A stretch of 64,000 nt of DNA from Halarcobacter anaerophilus (lineage in GTDB: Bacteria; Campylobacterota; Campylobacteria; Campylobacterales; Arcobacteraceae): positions 1,984,001 through 2,048,000 of the forward strand of contig NZ_CP041070.1 of NCBI RefSeq assembly GCF_006459125.1. The letters are read 5' to 3'. The notes beneath the pieces were generated by a model. It saw nothing but the letters and a program-made list of their open reading frames with translations. It searched no databases and was not told the origin of the DNA. Positions 9,151 through 18,008 of this stretch are shown here, piece by piece (position 1 is the first letter of the stretch; every line of letters begins with the position of its first letter). The translations under genes were made by a program, and so were the position numbers.

Positions 9151-9156
9151 ATTATA
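9151..9156 (-). promoter_or_regulatory. -10 box of the guanidine operon promoter
   Basis: TATAAT on the minus strand lies 25 bases upstream of the aptamer, the right distance for a transcript starting just before P1. A weak TTAACT lies about 16 bases further upstream; -35 elements are often poor in this phylum. Confidence 0.55.
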
Positions 9157-9245
9157 AAAGAAAAAAATTCAAAGTTAAAGGGAGTTACTGTATATCTTTT
9201 ATACAATTTAACTCTTAAGCCTTTATAACTAAAGTTTTAATTTAT

Positions 9246-9274
9246 TTTAGCACTTAGACTTGACAAGTGCTAAA
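9246..9274 (+). promoter_or_regulatory. CIRCE-like HrcA operator
   Basis: A perfect 10-base inverted repeat with a nine-base spacer: TTAGCACTT-N9-AAGTGCTAA. The CIRCE consensus is TTAGCACTC-N9-GAGTGCTAA, so it differs only by a symmetrical change at the innermost position of each arm. It covers the -35 box of the promoter of the 184-residue protein at 9318, as expected for a repressor site. Confidence 0.75.
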
Positions 9275-9288
9275 TTTATTGCTATAAT
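9260..9288 (+). promoter_or_regulatory. sigma-70 promoter with CIRCE overlap
   Basis: TTGACA (9260-9265), a 17-base spacer and TATAAT (9283-9288), all consensus. It lies 30 bases upstream of the ATG at 9318, and its -35 box falls inside the CIRCE-like repeat. Confidence 0.85.
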
Positions 9289-9317
9289 TTTTATAACTTA
9301 TGTAAAGGAGTACTGTA

Positions 9318-9872
9318 ATGAAAGATTTAAATAACAAGTCAAGCTATAAAAATTCAGAATCTATCATTAGTTACTACGTAAAAAATTTAAATGATGATAT
9401 GAAAAAGTATTTAAAAAGAAGTTCTATTATAGATTTGATTACTAAATATGAGTTATATTACCATATCTCTTTAGGAAATTATGCTTTTGAAACTATTTTG
9501 GATTTAGAAGAGACTACAAAAAAACTTCAAGAACTTAATCTTTATGTTACACCTGACATGGCACTTTTTAATATATATAAAATAATTGAAGAAAAAATAG
9601 GTGAAAAAGATTTAGAAAAGAATCTTGAAGAATATATAAGAAAAAGAGCGGCATTACACGCTTTAAGTGATTTTGTAAGAGCAGATAAAGAGTTAGTCGG
9701 AGCAAAATATTATGAAAAAAGTAAAAAAGAGATTATTTTAAATGATAAATTCTTTAGTGAAAATATGAAAATCAATTTTGAATCAAACTACCAAAAAACT
9801 TATGAACACTATAGTATGTTAATAAACGATAAATTTGTAGAAAATATTCAAAATAGAATCTTGGAACAATAA
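9318..9872 (+). CDS. hypothetical protein under a CIRCE-like promoter
   Basis: 184 residues, soluble, predicted mostly alpha-helical, rich in Lys, Glu, Asn and Tyr; no signal peptide or membrane segment. I recognise no family. The ATG at 9318 has AAAGGAG about eight bases upstream. The consensus promoter and CIRCE-like operator suggest strong, heat-shock-inducible expression under HrcA, so a role in protein quality control or stress is possible but unproven. It is a single gene, divergent from the guanidine operon and convergent with recQ. Confidence 0.85.
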   Translation: MKDLNNKSSYKNSESIISYYVKNLNDDMKKYLKRSSIIDLITKYELYYHISLGNYAFETILDLEETTKKLQELNLYVTPDMALFNIYKIIEEKIGEKDLEKNLEEYIRKRAALHALSDFVRADKELVGAKYYEKSKKEIILNDKFFSENMKINFESNYQKTYEHYSMLINDKFVENIQNRILEQ

Positions 9873-9879
9873 TAAAATC

Positions 9880-9912
9880 AAAGAGAGAGGTATTTTAAAT
9901 ATCACTCTCTTT
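9880..9912. terminator. putative bidirectional terminator, orf9318/recQ
   Basis: AAAGAGAG (9880-9887) pairs with CTCTCTTT (9905-9912), with further pairing inside and T runs leaving on both strands. It lies between the convergent 9318 gene and recQ and overlaps the recQ stop region. Confidence 0.5.
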
Positions 9913-12006
9913 TGCTAAATATTCATATAAATATAAATATTGTCTCAACTCTTTTGCACTTTGAAGTTTTAAACCGCTTTCAATCCATTTTTTAATCTCT
10001 TCGGGAATTTCAAGAGGTTTTAAAAGCTCTTCTTTTTTCTCTTTTGTAAGTTTTTTATGTTCATATAACAAAGTTAAATGAGAAAGTATAGAAGTTATTG
10101 CCAAAGCTCTAATTTCGGAAATCTCTTCCAAACTTTTGCCCTCATTTATAAGCTCTAAGGTATCTAAATATGTTTTTGTAAGTTTTTTTAAAGGTGTATG
10201 ATTTTCTAACTCTTTGGAAAATTCCTCTTTTAATGCTTTTGACAACTCTAAAAATTCTTCACCGTATTTTTCAAATTTTACAAGCCCTACTCCGTTTATA
10301 TCAATCATTTGCTCTTTTGTTACAGGAAGTTTTGAAGCAAACTCTTTTAAACTCTTATCTGAAAATACCATATAAGCAGGAACTTCAATATCTAAAGCTA
10401 TTTTTCGTCTTAACTCTTTAAACCTTTCATACAACTGTTCATCAAAAGTCAGTTCTTCTTGCTCTTCTTCTACTTTTTTGGCAATTCCCAATTTATCGCT
10501 GTCTATAAAAAGTTTCTCTTCTGCTTTTAATATTTTAAAACCCAAATTTGTTATTTTTAAGGCTCTAAACTCCCCGAAACTCAAAGCTTTTATATCAATA
10601 AGTCTATCAACTATTGCTATCCACTCATTTTTGCTTTTATTAATTCCTATACCGTATACGCTTAATTTATCATGACCGAATTCTAAAAGCTTTTTGTTCT
10701 TTGAAGCTCTTAATATATCTATAATATGATTAAAGCCAAACCTTTGTTCACTTCTGTAAACTGCACTTAACAATTTTTGTGCATCTACGCTTACATCAAT
10801 TTGTTCAACTTCACCTTTTGTACAATTATCACACAAAGTTTTACAATCATCAACCTTATCTTCGAAATATTCGGCAATAAGTCTATGCCGGCAACTGTTA
10901 CTTACGCAATACCTGTACATAGCTTCTAGTTTTTCCAAACCTATTTGTTTGTAGGAGCTGTCTATTGCCTCTTGAATTTGTATTTTTCTTTTTACCTCAT
11001 CTGATTTTGAGTATAAAAGATAAGTATAAGACATCTCACCGTCTCTTCCTGCTCTACCTATTTCCTGATAATAGTTTTCCAAAGTTTTCGGCAGGCTTGT
11101 ATGAATTACAAATCTGATATTTGATTTATCTATACCCATTCCAAAAGCAATCGTTGCAACAACTATATCTATTTTTTCATATACAAAATCTTCAAATACC
11201 CGGTTTTTTACTTCACTGCTTAAACCTGCATGATAAGCTTTTGCACTAAAACCTTTTTCGCATAAAAAATCAGCCAGGCTCTCTGCTTCTTTTCTGGTAA
11301 ACGTGTAAATAATTCCGCACAAATTTTTATGTTTTTTTAAAAAATTCAGAATTTGAGGTTTTCCGTTTGATATTCTGGGCTCAACTTTAATTTCAAGATT
11401 ATCTCTGATAGTTTTTGCTCTGAAATGTTTTGCATTTTGAAGTTTTAAGCTTTGATCTATATCTGTTTCAACTCTTTTTGTAGCAGTTGCAGTAAAAGCG
11501 GCAATTGAAGTATTTGGGAAAAGTCTTTTTAAAATATTTAAATTTCTATATTCTGCTCTAAATTCATGTCCCCAACCGCTTACGCAGTGAGCTTCATCTA
11601 TTACAAAATAGTTTATCTCTACTCTTTGTAAAACTCCTACAAACTCATTTGAAGTAAATCTTTCGGGAGCTACGTAAATAAATTTTAATTCACCCTTTAA
11701 AAGCATTTGCAGAGTTTGAGTATTCTCTTCATTGTTTGAAGCAGAACTTATCATTGCTGCATTTATGTTTAAATCATTTAAAGCTTTCACTTGATCTTGC
11801 ATAAGTGCAATAAGAGGAGAAATAACAACCGTAATTCCACTCATAAGCAAAGCAGGAAGCTGATAACACAAAGACTTACCGCCGCCTGTCGGCAAAATAG
11901 TCAAAACATCCTGCTTTGATAAAATCGTATCTACAACATCCTCTTGAAAGCTTCTGAAACTTTCATGACCAAAAACATTTTTTAATACTTCAAATTTATT
12001 ATTCAT
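9895..12006 (-). CDS. recQ: ATP-dependent DNA helicase RecQ
   Basis: 703 residues. Walker A PTGGGKS at 39-45, DEAH motif VIDEAHC about 137-143, and the SF2 motif VI region YYQEIGRAGRDG. A zinc-binding Cys cluster (CRHR...CKTLCDNC) and RQC winged helix follow, then an HRDC domain (about 525-595). The C-terminal 100 residues resemble a helix-turn-helix extension (GKSLEEISEIRALAITSILSH) found in many bacterial RecQs, making it about 90 residues longer than the E. coli protein. It unwinds DNA 3' to 5' in recombination and fork repair. It has no close operon partner. Confidence 0.95.
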   Translation of the reverse strand: MNNKFEVLKNVFGHESFRSFQEDVVDTILSKQDVLTILPTGGGKSLCYQLPALLMSGITVVISPLIALMQDQVKALNDLNINAAMISSASNNEENTQTLQMLLKGELKFIYVAPERFTSNEFVGVLQRVEINYFVIDEAHCVSGWGHEFRAEYRNLNILKRLFPNTSIAAFTATATKRVETDIDQSLKLQNAKHFRAKTIRDNLEIKVEPRISNGKPQILNFLKKHKNLCGIIYTFTRKEAESLADFLCEKGFSAKAYHAGLSSEVKNRVFEDFVYEKIDIVVATIAFGMGIDKSNIRFVIHTSLPKTLENYYQEIGRAGRDGEMSYTYLLYSKSDEVKRKIQIQEAIDSSYKQIGLEKLEAMYRYCVSNSCRHRLIAEYFEDKVDDCKTLCDNCTKGEVEQIDVSVDAQKLLSAVYRSEQRFGFNHIIDILRASKNKKLLEFGHDKLSVYGIGINKSKNEWIAIVDRLIDIKALSFGEFRALKITNLGFKILKAEEKLFIDSDKLGIAKKVEEEQEELTFDEQLYERFKELRRKIALDIEVPAYMVFSDKSLKEFASKLPVTKEQMIDINGVGLVKFEKYGEEFLELSKALKEEFSKELENHTPLKKLTKTYLDTLELINEGKSLEEISEIRALAITSILSHLTLLYEHKKLTKEKKEELLKPLEIPEEIKKWIESGLKLQSAKELRQYLYLYEYLAKESDI

Positions 12007-12097
12007 TAAAAGATAGTATCATAACTTGAATAAGTTAAGTGTAAAAATATAATTTTACCTATAATTTTTAAAATTATAATACTTCTTTTCTTTTATC

Positions 12098-12700
12098 TTA
12101 TATAAGTTCAAAGGTTTTTAAAACTGTTCTTGTTCCGCCCGATGCAATTGACTGTTCTGCTCTAAAAGTAAGGTTAGAAATATCTTTTAACAAGCTATCT
12201 ATCAAATCATCATAACTATGATTGGGATAATCGCTTTGCAAAGCAAGTTTATTAAAATCCGTATCTTTTATTCCTCTTTGACTCCACTGTTTTAAAGAGT
12301 TATGAGATATTGAATATGCAAAATTTTCAAGTCTGTTATCACTCTCTTTCGCATTTAAAACTACACCTTTGTTTATTTTTGAGTTTAGAACTTCAATAAA
12401 CTCTTCATCCAAAGATTCCGAGTCAATGACAATAGGCATATCTTCAACCAAATCCAAATCCGAAAGTCGTGAAACTTTCAAAGCAATACAGTTTTTATCC
12501 ATAAAATCTAAAAACTGTACAGGCAGAGAGTACTTAAACCTTCTAAATTTTTTGCACAACTCTAAAGTCTTTTCCAAAGCATCTTTTGAACTTGGGTTTA
12601 TAACAAAATACTCTACTCTTGTATCTTCGATAAAATCGTCAAGTCCGTTTAGAAACTCTTTATCAATACCTGACAACTCAATATTCATATCTAAAATCAT
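12098..12700 (-). CDS. hypothetical protein, weak TatD-like resemblance
   Basis: 200 residues, acidic, soluble, no signal peptide. The C-terminal half, with FAYSIS, a helix, LALQSDYPN and LTFRAEQSIASGGTRTVLKTF, recalls the end of TatD-type metal hydrolases (LLLETDxP followed by a C-terminal helix), but the histidines expected for metal binding are not evident. It could be a degenerate member or unrelated. ATG at 12700 has AAGG seven bases upstream. It stands alone, upstream of recQ on the same strand (91 bases apart). Confidence 0.75.
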   Translation of the reverse strand: MILDMNIELSGIDKEFLNGLDDFIEDTRVEYFVINPSSKDALEKTLELCKKFRRFKYSLPVQFLDFMDKNCIALKVSRLSDLDLVEDMPIVIDSESLDEEFIEVLNSKINKGVVLNAKESDNRLENFAYSISHNSLKQWSQRGIKDTDFNKLALQSDYPNHSYDDLIDSLLKDISNLTFRAEQSIASGGTRTVLKTFELI

Positions 12701-12894
12701 CTCACAGCCTTAATAAATTGATTAAACAATTTTCATGCAATTTTTATTCCAAGTATAAGAATATAAATCAAGAATTAAGACTTTTGATAAATTGGATAAT
12801 TTTTTTCTTTTAGTAATTTTTATTAATATAAGTTTAATATTATTTCTATATACTTTCAATACAAAAAAAATAAATACTTAAAAAAGGAAATAAA

Positions 12895-13491
12895 ATGTTA
12901 GTAACAAAAAAAGCTCCGGATTTCACAGCAACAGCTGTACTTGCAGACGGTCAAATCGTTGAGGATTTTAATTTATATAAAAATATCGGTAAAAAAGGTG
13001 CGGTACTTTTCTTCTGGCCTTTAGATTTTACTTTTGTTTGTCCTTCTGAAATTATTGCATTTTCAAAAAGAGTTGAAGAGTTTGAAGCAAGAGGAATCCA
13101 AGTAATCGGTTGTTCGATAGATTCAGAATTTTCTCACTTTGCTTGGAGAGAAACAGCAGTTGAAAACGGTGGTATAGGAAGAGTTAAATTCCCGATGGTA
13201 GCAGATATCACTAAACAAATTTCAAGAGATTACGATGTATTATTCGGAGATTCAGTTGCACTTAGAGGTTCATTCTTAATTGATAAAGACGGAACTGTAA
13301 GACATGCAGTTATCAATGACTTACCTTTAGGAAGAAATATTGATGAAATGATTAGAATGGTTGATACTATGTTATTTACAAATGAACACGGTGAAGTTTG
13401 TCCTGCTGGATGGAACAAAGGTGACGAAGGTATGAAAGATACTAAAGAAGGTGTTGCTTCATATCTTGCTAAACACGAAGCTGATTTATAA
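12895..13491 (+). CDS. 2-Cys peroxiredoxin (AhpC/TSA family)
   Basis: 198 residues, cytosolic. Peroxidatic Cys49 lies in DFTFVCPSE and resolving Cys169 in GEVCPAGW, both present, with the C-terminal tail YLAKHEADL of typical 2-Cys enzymes. It reduces hydrogen peroxide and organic peroxides using a thioredoxin-type donor. A good ribosome site AAAAGGAAA precedes the ATG, and a strong terminator follows directly. It is monocistronic; codon use looks like a highly expressed gene. Confidence 0.96.
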   Translation: MLVTKKAPDFTATAVLADGQIVEDFNLYKNIGKKGAVLFFWPLDFTFVCPSEIIAFSKRVEEFEARGIQVIGCSIDSEFSHFAWRETAVENGGIGRVKFPMVADITKQISRDYDVLFGDSVALRGSFLIDKDGTVRHAVINDLPLGRNIDEMIRMVDTMLFTNEHGEVCPAGWNKGDEGMKDTKEGVASYLAKHEADL

Positions 13492-13507
13492 AAATAGATT
13501 TAAATCT

Positions 13508-13535
13508 AAAAGACAAGGGATTCCTTGTCTTTTTT
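13508..13535. terminator. bidirectional intrinsic terminator
   Basis: AAAAGACAAGG and CCTTGTCTTTT form a perfect stem around a four-base loop and run into T5-T6 on the plus strand and T4 on the minus strand. It serves the peroxiredoxin gene and the convergent LysE gene, whose stop lies inside it. Confidence 0.9.
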
Positions 13536-14154
13536 AATCTATAGCCAACTTTATTCCCAAAGCTGCCAACAATGTCCCTGCCACTCTGTCTATATATTTT
13601 TTAAATCGTAAATAAACTTTTTGAGATTTTTTTGTTGATAATAAAACTACAACAATACAATACCAAGAGGCATCTATAAAAAAAGCAAGCAGACATAATA
13701 ATATCTCCCCGTAATCAGGCATACTCTTAGGTAATAAAGCAGCAAAAATAGTTCCTAAGATAATTGCGGTTTTTGGATTGCTTATTTGGGTTATAAATCC
13801 AAATAATACTGCTTTGAAAAAACTTTTTGACTTTTTTTCTAACTTCATATCAAGAGACAAAGATTCAGCTGAATGTTTCCATATTTTATAAGCTAAATAA
13901 AGAAGATAAAGTCCACCTAAAACTTTAAAAACCTCATATAAAAAAGGAACAACTTTAAAAAGAGTATATAACCCAAGAATCGCTAGTAAAGTAAAAAACA
14001 CGGCACCTAAACCCAATCCTACAGCTACACCGATTCCTTCTCTAAAAGGTTTGGAAACAGCAGTTTTTGCAACAAGAATAAAACTAGGACCCGGACTCAT
14101 AGTTCCAAACATAAAAACAACGGCAATTGCCAATAAAAAAGAGTATTCACCCAT
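13534..14154 (-). CDS. LysE/RhtB family amino-acid exporter
   Basis: 206 residues with five or six hydrophobic segments and the family N-terminus: MFGTMSPGPSFILV (SPGP motif) and later QISNPKTAIILG. Inner-membrane exporter of amino acids or related metabolites; the substrate is not predictable. ATG at 14154 is chosen for the AAAGG seven bases upstream; a TTG at 14187 has no ribosome site and adds a non-family leader. It is divergent from the TetR gene (142 bases apart), so the regulator might act on it. Confidence 0.92.
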   Translation of the reverse strand: MGEYSFLLAIAVVFMFGTMSPGPSFILVAKTAVSKPFREGIGVAVGLGLGAVFFTLLAILGLYTLFKVVPFLYEVFKVLGGLYLLYLAYKIWKHSAESLSLDMKLEKKSKSFFKAVLFGFITQISNPKTAIILGTIFAALLPKSMPDYGEILLCLLAFFIDASWYCIVVVLLSTKKSQKVYLRFKKYIDRVAGTLLAALGIKLAID

Positions 14155-14295
14155 AAAATAACCTTTGAAAAAAAGATTATACTGCAATTTCTATGATAAA
14201 TTTGTAAAAAAAACTCTAAACCTATTATTTAAAATTTAATAGCCTTACTTATAAAATGTTATCATTTTAAATAAAAAATTTGATAAAGGAAATTA

Positions 14296-14889
14296 ATGGC
14301 AAAAAAAATAAATCAAAAAATATATAAAATAAAAAAAGAATTAATTCTCCAAGAAGCAACTATAATATTTGAAGAAAAAGGGTATGAAAATATGAAAATC
14401 TCAACATTGGCTAAAACTGCCGGAGTTTCTCAAAGTACAATATACTCAATGTTTAAAAATAAAGAAAGACTTTATATAGAATATATAAAATATCAAATAA
14501 AAAAATTTTTAGAAGATTTAAATACTCGAATTATTCCAACACATACACCTTTTGATAAATTATATAATTTCACGGCATTAAAATTTGAATATTATATAAA
14601 AAAAGATAAAGCAATCGAATTTAATATAAAAAATAACCCCTTATTTTTCAATACTTTATATAAAGATTTTTCTAGTCCTTTTGAAGATGTATATAAATTT
14701 TTAATCAATACTTTTAAAGAAATTGATTCAAATCTCAATGATGAAAGAGCGACAAAATTAGCGTACTCTTTCAATGCTTTTAGTGATGGGTATATCGCAC
14801 TTTGGCTGGAAAAACAAAATATTAATCTTTTAAATTTAACAGAAGAAATTTGTGAAAGTTTTTTTTCAATTACAAATTTTATAAAATAA
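14296..14889 (+). CDS. TetR/AcrR family transcriptional regulator
   Basis: 197 residues. N-terminal helix-turn-helix (about 15-62) with ISTLAKTAGVSQSTIYSMFKNK, the standard TetR recognition region, then a helical ligand domain rich in Lys and aromatic residues. It is the first gene of the plus-strand lipid/stress cluster, 94 bases before the helical-protein gene at 14984, and divergent from the LysE exporter. Either could be its target; TetR proteins next to lipid genes often sense fatty acids or acyl-CoA. Ribosome site AAAGGAA. Confidence 0.9.
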   Translation: MAKKINQKIYKIKKELILQEATIIFEEKGYENMKISTLAKTAGVSQSTIYSMFKNKERLYIEYIKYQIKKFLEDLNTRIIPTHTPFDKLYNFTALKFEYYIKKDKAIEFNIKNNPLFFNTLYKDFSSPFEDVYKFLINTFKEIDSNLNDERATKLAYSFNAFSDGYIALWLEKQNINLLNLTEEICESFFSITNFIK

Positions 14890-14983
14890 TTTCTTGGATA
14901 CTTATTTTCATATATAGTAACTTAATTACTTTTTAAGTTTTTGATTACTAAAATTATTTAAATAATAATCTTAAGGATCATAA

Positions 14984-15445
14984 ATGTCTGAAAAAATATT
15001 AGAAAAATTAAAAACAGATTTAGAAACAGCAAAAGAAACCAATGATTTGACACTAAGTAATATTGGACAAATTGTAAAAGAAGCTACGTCTAAAATTGTT
15101 CAAGAATTAAAATTCAATAAAGAGATGTCTGAAGATCTTGCCGATGATGTCATGTGCACCGTAACGGCTACCTTAAAAGAGTTAGGAGAAGATACAAAAG
15201 AAAATATTAAAGTGAGTAGTGAAGCAGTAATTGATGGAGTAAATGAAACCCTTAAAAAGCAATATCATGAAAAAAACCAAAAACTACAAGAGATACATAA
15301 TACTTTATCAAAAGAGATAAAAAAAGATATGGCAGAAACTATCGATAATGTAGAAGAAGTCAGTGAATTATCCTTCGATGTTTTGAAAAAGGCAGTTAGC
15401 AATGCTATAAAAGCGGCTAAAGAAGTTTTAGAAGATAAAAAATAG
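14984..15445 (+). CDS. Ala/Lys/Glu-rich helical protein (DUF6781-like)
   Basis: 153 residues, no signal peptide or membrane segment, predicted almost wholly helical. It shares a repeated pattern with the 386-residue protein at 18009: a K-rich helix, then SKIVQEL/KAVFEAV, then VTATLKEL/VTVTVEEL and AVIDGVNE/AVNGTIDGI. I believe both belong to the DUF6781 family, whose function is unknown; the composition resembles phasins and apolipoprotein-like surface-binding helices. It ends four bases before the ABC1 kinase ATG, so the two are co-translated. Confidence 0.85.
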   Translation: MSEKILEKLKTDLETAKETNDLTLSNIGQIVKEATSKIVQELKFNKEMSEDLADDVMCTVTATLKELGEDTKENIKVSSEAVIDGVNETLKKQYHEKNQKLQEIHNTLSKEIKKDMAETIDNVEEVSELSFDVLKKAVSNAIKAAKEVLEDKK

Positions 15446-15449
15446 TAAA

Positions 15450-17111
15450 ATGATTAAAATATCTCAAGCTATTAATAATACAAAAAGATTTACACAAATT
15501 CTCAGTATTTTATCAAAAAATGGTTTTGATGATATTTTAAGAAAATTAGAAAAACAAGGAGATTTCCAAATCCCTGTTTTTCATTCAAAAAATAATTATT
15601 CTTTAAGTAAAAACCAAAGAATAAGATATACTATAGAAGAACTTGGTTCAACATATATAAAATTAGCACAAATGTTATCAACAAGACCTGATCTTATCTC
15701 TTTAGAACTTGCACAAGAGTTTGAAAAACTTCAAGATAAAGTTACCCCTGTTGATATAAAATTTATCACCCCGATTTTCAAAGAAGAGTTCGGCAAAGAA
15801 CTTAATGAAATTTTTGCCCAGCCTTTGAAACTTTTAGCCACCGCTTCTATAGGACAAGTTTATAAGGGAAAACTTCTAAGCGGTGAAGAGGTGGTAGTAA
15901 AAGTTTTAAAACCCAATATAAAAGAGATAATTAAAGATGATTTAGAAATCTTAAAACAATTGGCTTTTCTTTTTGATGATTATTTTAAAAATTATGGAAT
16001 ACATTCTATTTATACTATCGTTAAAGAGTTTGAAAACAGTATAAAAAATGAATTGAATTTTAAACTTGAGGCTATGAATATAAATAGATTCAACTCTTTT
16101 TTTCAAAATGACAAAAGAATCAAAGTACCCAAAGTTTATAAAGAGTACTCAAGCAGCAAAATCATAACTATGGACTTTATCGAAGGGATAAAAGTTTCAA
16201 AAATAGAGCAACTTAAACAACAAAATATAGATACTAAAAATGTAGCAAAAAACGGTTTTGCTCTTCTTTGCGAACAAATATTTGAAAATAGATTTTTTCA
16301 TGCAGATCCTCATCCCGGGAATATATTAGTAACTTATGATAATAAGATCTCATTTATCGATTTTGGAATTATGGGCACTATTACAAAAGAGGAACAAAAA
16401 GTTCTTATAGAACTTATCAGCAATATATCTTCAAAAGATAGTGAAAAAGTATGTTTATCTATTTTAAATATGACAAATCACCCTTTTGAACTAGAAATAA
16501 ATGAATTTGTAAAAGATATGAGTGTTATCATCAATGGATATATGTATAGTGATTTAAAAGATATAAATATAAAAGATTTATTCAATGATGTTACTATTGT
16601 AATTGCTAAATACAATATATCTTTTAAAAATAGTTATTATCTTTTTTTTAAATCCTTATCTACTATAGAAGGGGTCGGTAGAATGTTGGATCCTGATTTT
16701 AATGCCGTAAAAAATATAAAACCGATAGTGATAAAATTTTACAAAAACCAGTTTTCAACAAAAAACTTATTTGAGAAAATAAAAAAGTTGCCAAAAGAGA
16801 TGATTGAGTTTTTGGATTATACGCCCAAAGATTTAAAAGAGATTTTTAAACTTATGAAAAATGGAAAATTCAAGGTGGAACTTGAACATGCAGGTTTACA
16901 AAAAATGGAAGAATCCATAGAAAAATCTTTTAACCGCCTGACGGTTTCTATTATAATAGCTTCAATTCTTATCGGGTCATCTTTGCTTTTATTGGCAAAA
17001 ACACCACCTTTGGTTTATGATATACCCTTATTCGGTATAGCAGGGTTTAGTACGGCGGTTATTATGGGACTTGTATTGGCATATTCAATTTATAAAGGGG
17101 GCAAGTTATAA
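15450..17111 (+). CDS. ABC1/UbiB-family atypical kinase
   Basis: 553 residues. Family order is visible: N-terminal GSTYIKLAQMLSTRPDL (the KxGQ helix, here KLAQ), alanine-rich loop ATASIGQVYKG replacing the usual P-loop, catalytic HADPHPGNIL, metal-binding IDFG, and two membrane segments at the C-terminus (about 497-550). UbiB/AarF/COQ8 proteins are membrane-bound ATPases that support isoprenoid-quinone or other lipid metabolism. It sits between helical-protein genes and upstream of a patatin phospholipase and an Mla-type transporter, so a lipid-handling role is more likely here than ubiquinone synthesis. Confidence 0.93.
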   Translation: MIKISQAINNTKRFTQILSILSKNGFDDILRKLEKQGDFQIPVFHSKNNYSLSKNQRIRYTIEELGSTYIKLAQMLSTRPDLISLELAQEFEKLQDKVTPVDIKFITPIFKEEFGKELNEIFAQPLKLLATASIGQVYKGKLLSGEEVVVKVLKPNIKEIIKDDLEILKQLAFLFDDYFKNYGIHSIYTIVKEFENSIKNELNFKLEAMNINRFNSFFQNDKRIKVPKVYKEYSSSKIITMDFIEGIKVSKIEQLKQQNIDTKNVAKNGFALLCEQIFENRFFHADPHPGNILVTYDNKISFIDFGIMGTITKEEQKVLIELISNISSKDSEKVCLSILNMTNHPFELEINEFVKDMSVIINGYMYSDLKDINIKDLFNDVTIVIAKYNISFKNSYYLFFKSLSTIEGVGRMLDPDFNAVKNIKPIVIKFYKNQFSTKNLFEKIKKLPKEMIEFLDYTPKDLKEIFKLMKNGKFKVELEHAGLQKMEESIEKSFNRLTVSIIIASILIGSSLLLLAKTPPLVYDIPLFGIAGFSTAVIMGLVLAYSIYKGGKL

Positions 17112-17201
17112 TTGTTGCTAAAAATAATATTTTTTGGGATATCAAAAGTTAATGAATTCGATTAAATGTTTATTAAAAAATACCCTTAAAAAAGGAAAAT
17201 A

Positions 17202-17924
17202 GTGAGAAAAGATTCACTTTTTTATCAGCCGAGTATAAATGTCTTAAAGAAAAGTCCTCTATTTCAAGGTATTAATTCACAAAGGATGGAAGAGATTTTA
17301 AGCCATTTTACACCCTTGACTCTGCTTAAAAAAAATATTATACACCCTTGGCAGACAAAAGATTATTTATTTCTTATTATTAAAGGAAGAGTGAAAGTTT
17401 CACAGGTCAATTTAGAATCAGGGCGTGAATATCTTTTATATATTCTAAATGAGGGAGATGTTTTTGATATTATTTCTTTATTTGAGAAAAAAGAAAATGA
17501 AGTTATTATAGAAGCAATCGATGAACTTCAACTTTTAAAAACTTCTACAGATATTGCGCGAAATTGGCTTGATTTACATCCTGAATTTAATAAGAATTTT
17601 TTACCGTATTTGGGAACAAAAATGAGATTAATTGAAAATTCTGCTATAGATTTGACATTATATGATACGATGACAAGATTATCCAGATTGATTTTAAGAT
17701 ACGTAGATGAAAAAAATTGCAAAAAAAAGCAAGAATATGAGGTAACTTTGATAAATGACCTTTCCCATGAGAGTTTGGCCCAAATGATAGGTTCGGTACG
17801 AAAAGTTGTCAATTTACATATTCAAGAATTAAAAAAAGAGGGGATTATTAATTCTAAAAGGGGGAAGCTTTCTATTATAAATCTGCAAAAACTGACTGAA
17901 AAAGCTAAGCTTGAGAATATTTAG
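17202..17924 (+). CDS. Crp/Fnr family transcriptional regulator
   Basis: 240 residues from a GTG start with AAAGGAAA six bases upstream. Cyclic-nucleotide-binding beta-roll (about 15-125, IIKGRVKVSQ...LNEGDVFDI), dimer helix and C-terminal helix-turn-helix (LSHESLAQMIGSVRKVVNLHIQELK). There is no N-terminal cysteine cluster, so it is not an oxygen-sensing FNR; the effector is unknown. A 16-base palindrome directly after its stop codon (17926-17941), upstream of the next gene, is a candidate operator. Confidence 0.93.
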   Translation: MRKDSLFYQPSINVLKKSPLFQGINSQRMEEILSHFTPLTLLKKNIIHPWQTKDYLFLIIKGRVKVSQVNLESGREYLLYILNEGDVFDIISLFEKKENEVIIEAIDELQLLKTSTDIARNWLDLHPEFNKNFLPYLGTKMRLIENSAIDLTLYDTMTRLSRLILRYVDEKNCKKKQEYEVTLINDLSHESLAQMIGSVRKVVNLHIQELKKEGIINSKRGKLSIINLQKLTEKAKLENI

Positions 17925-17925
17925 A

Positions 17926-17941
17926 TGTTACATAAGTAACA
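17926..17941. promoter_or_regulatory. candidate Crp/Fnr-type operator palindrome
   Basis: TGTTAC-ATAA-GTAACA, a perfect inverted repeat with six-base arms, the architecture of Crp/Fnr-family sites. It lies 68 bases upstream of the helical-protein gene and immediately after the regulator gene. Confidence 0.45.
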
Positions 17942-18008
17942 GACATAAAGTTTTAAATTGGATAAATTATTTTGTCAAATGATTAAACTTTAAACAAGGA
18001 TAAATAAA

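Noticed and set aside
14916-14930. AGTAA-N5-TTACT repeat upstream of the first helical-protein gene as a second site of the Crp/Fnr regulator
   Set aside because: Arms and spacing differ from TGTTAC-N4-GTAACA, and such A+T-rich palindromes are common by chance here.
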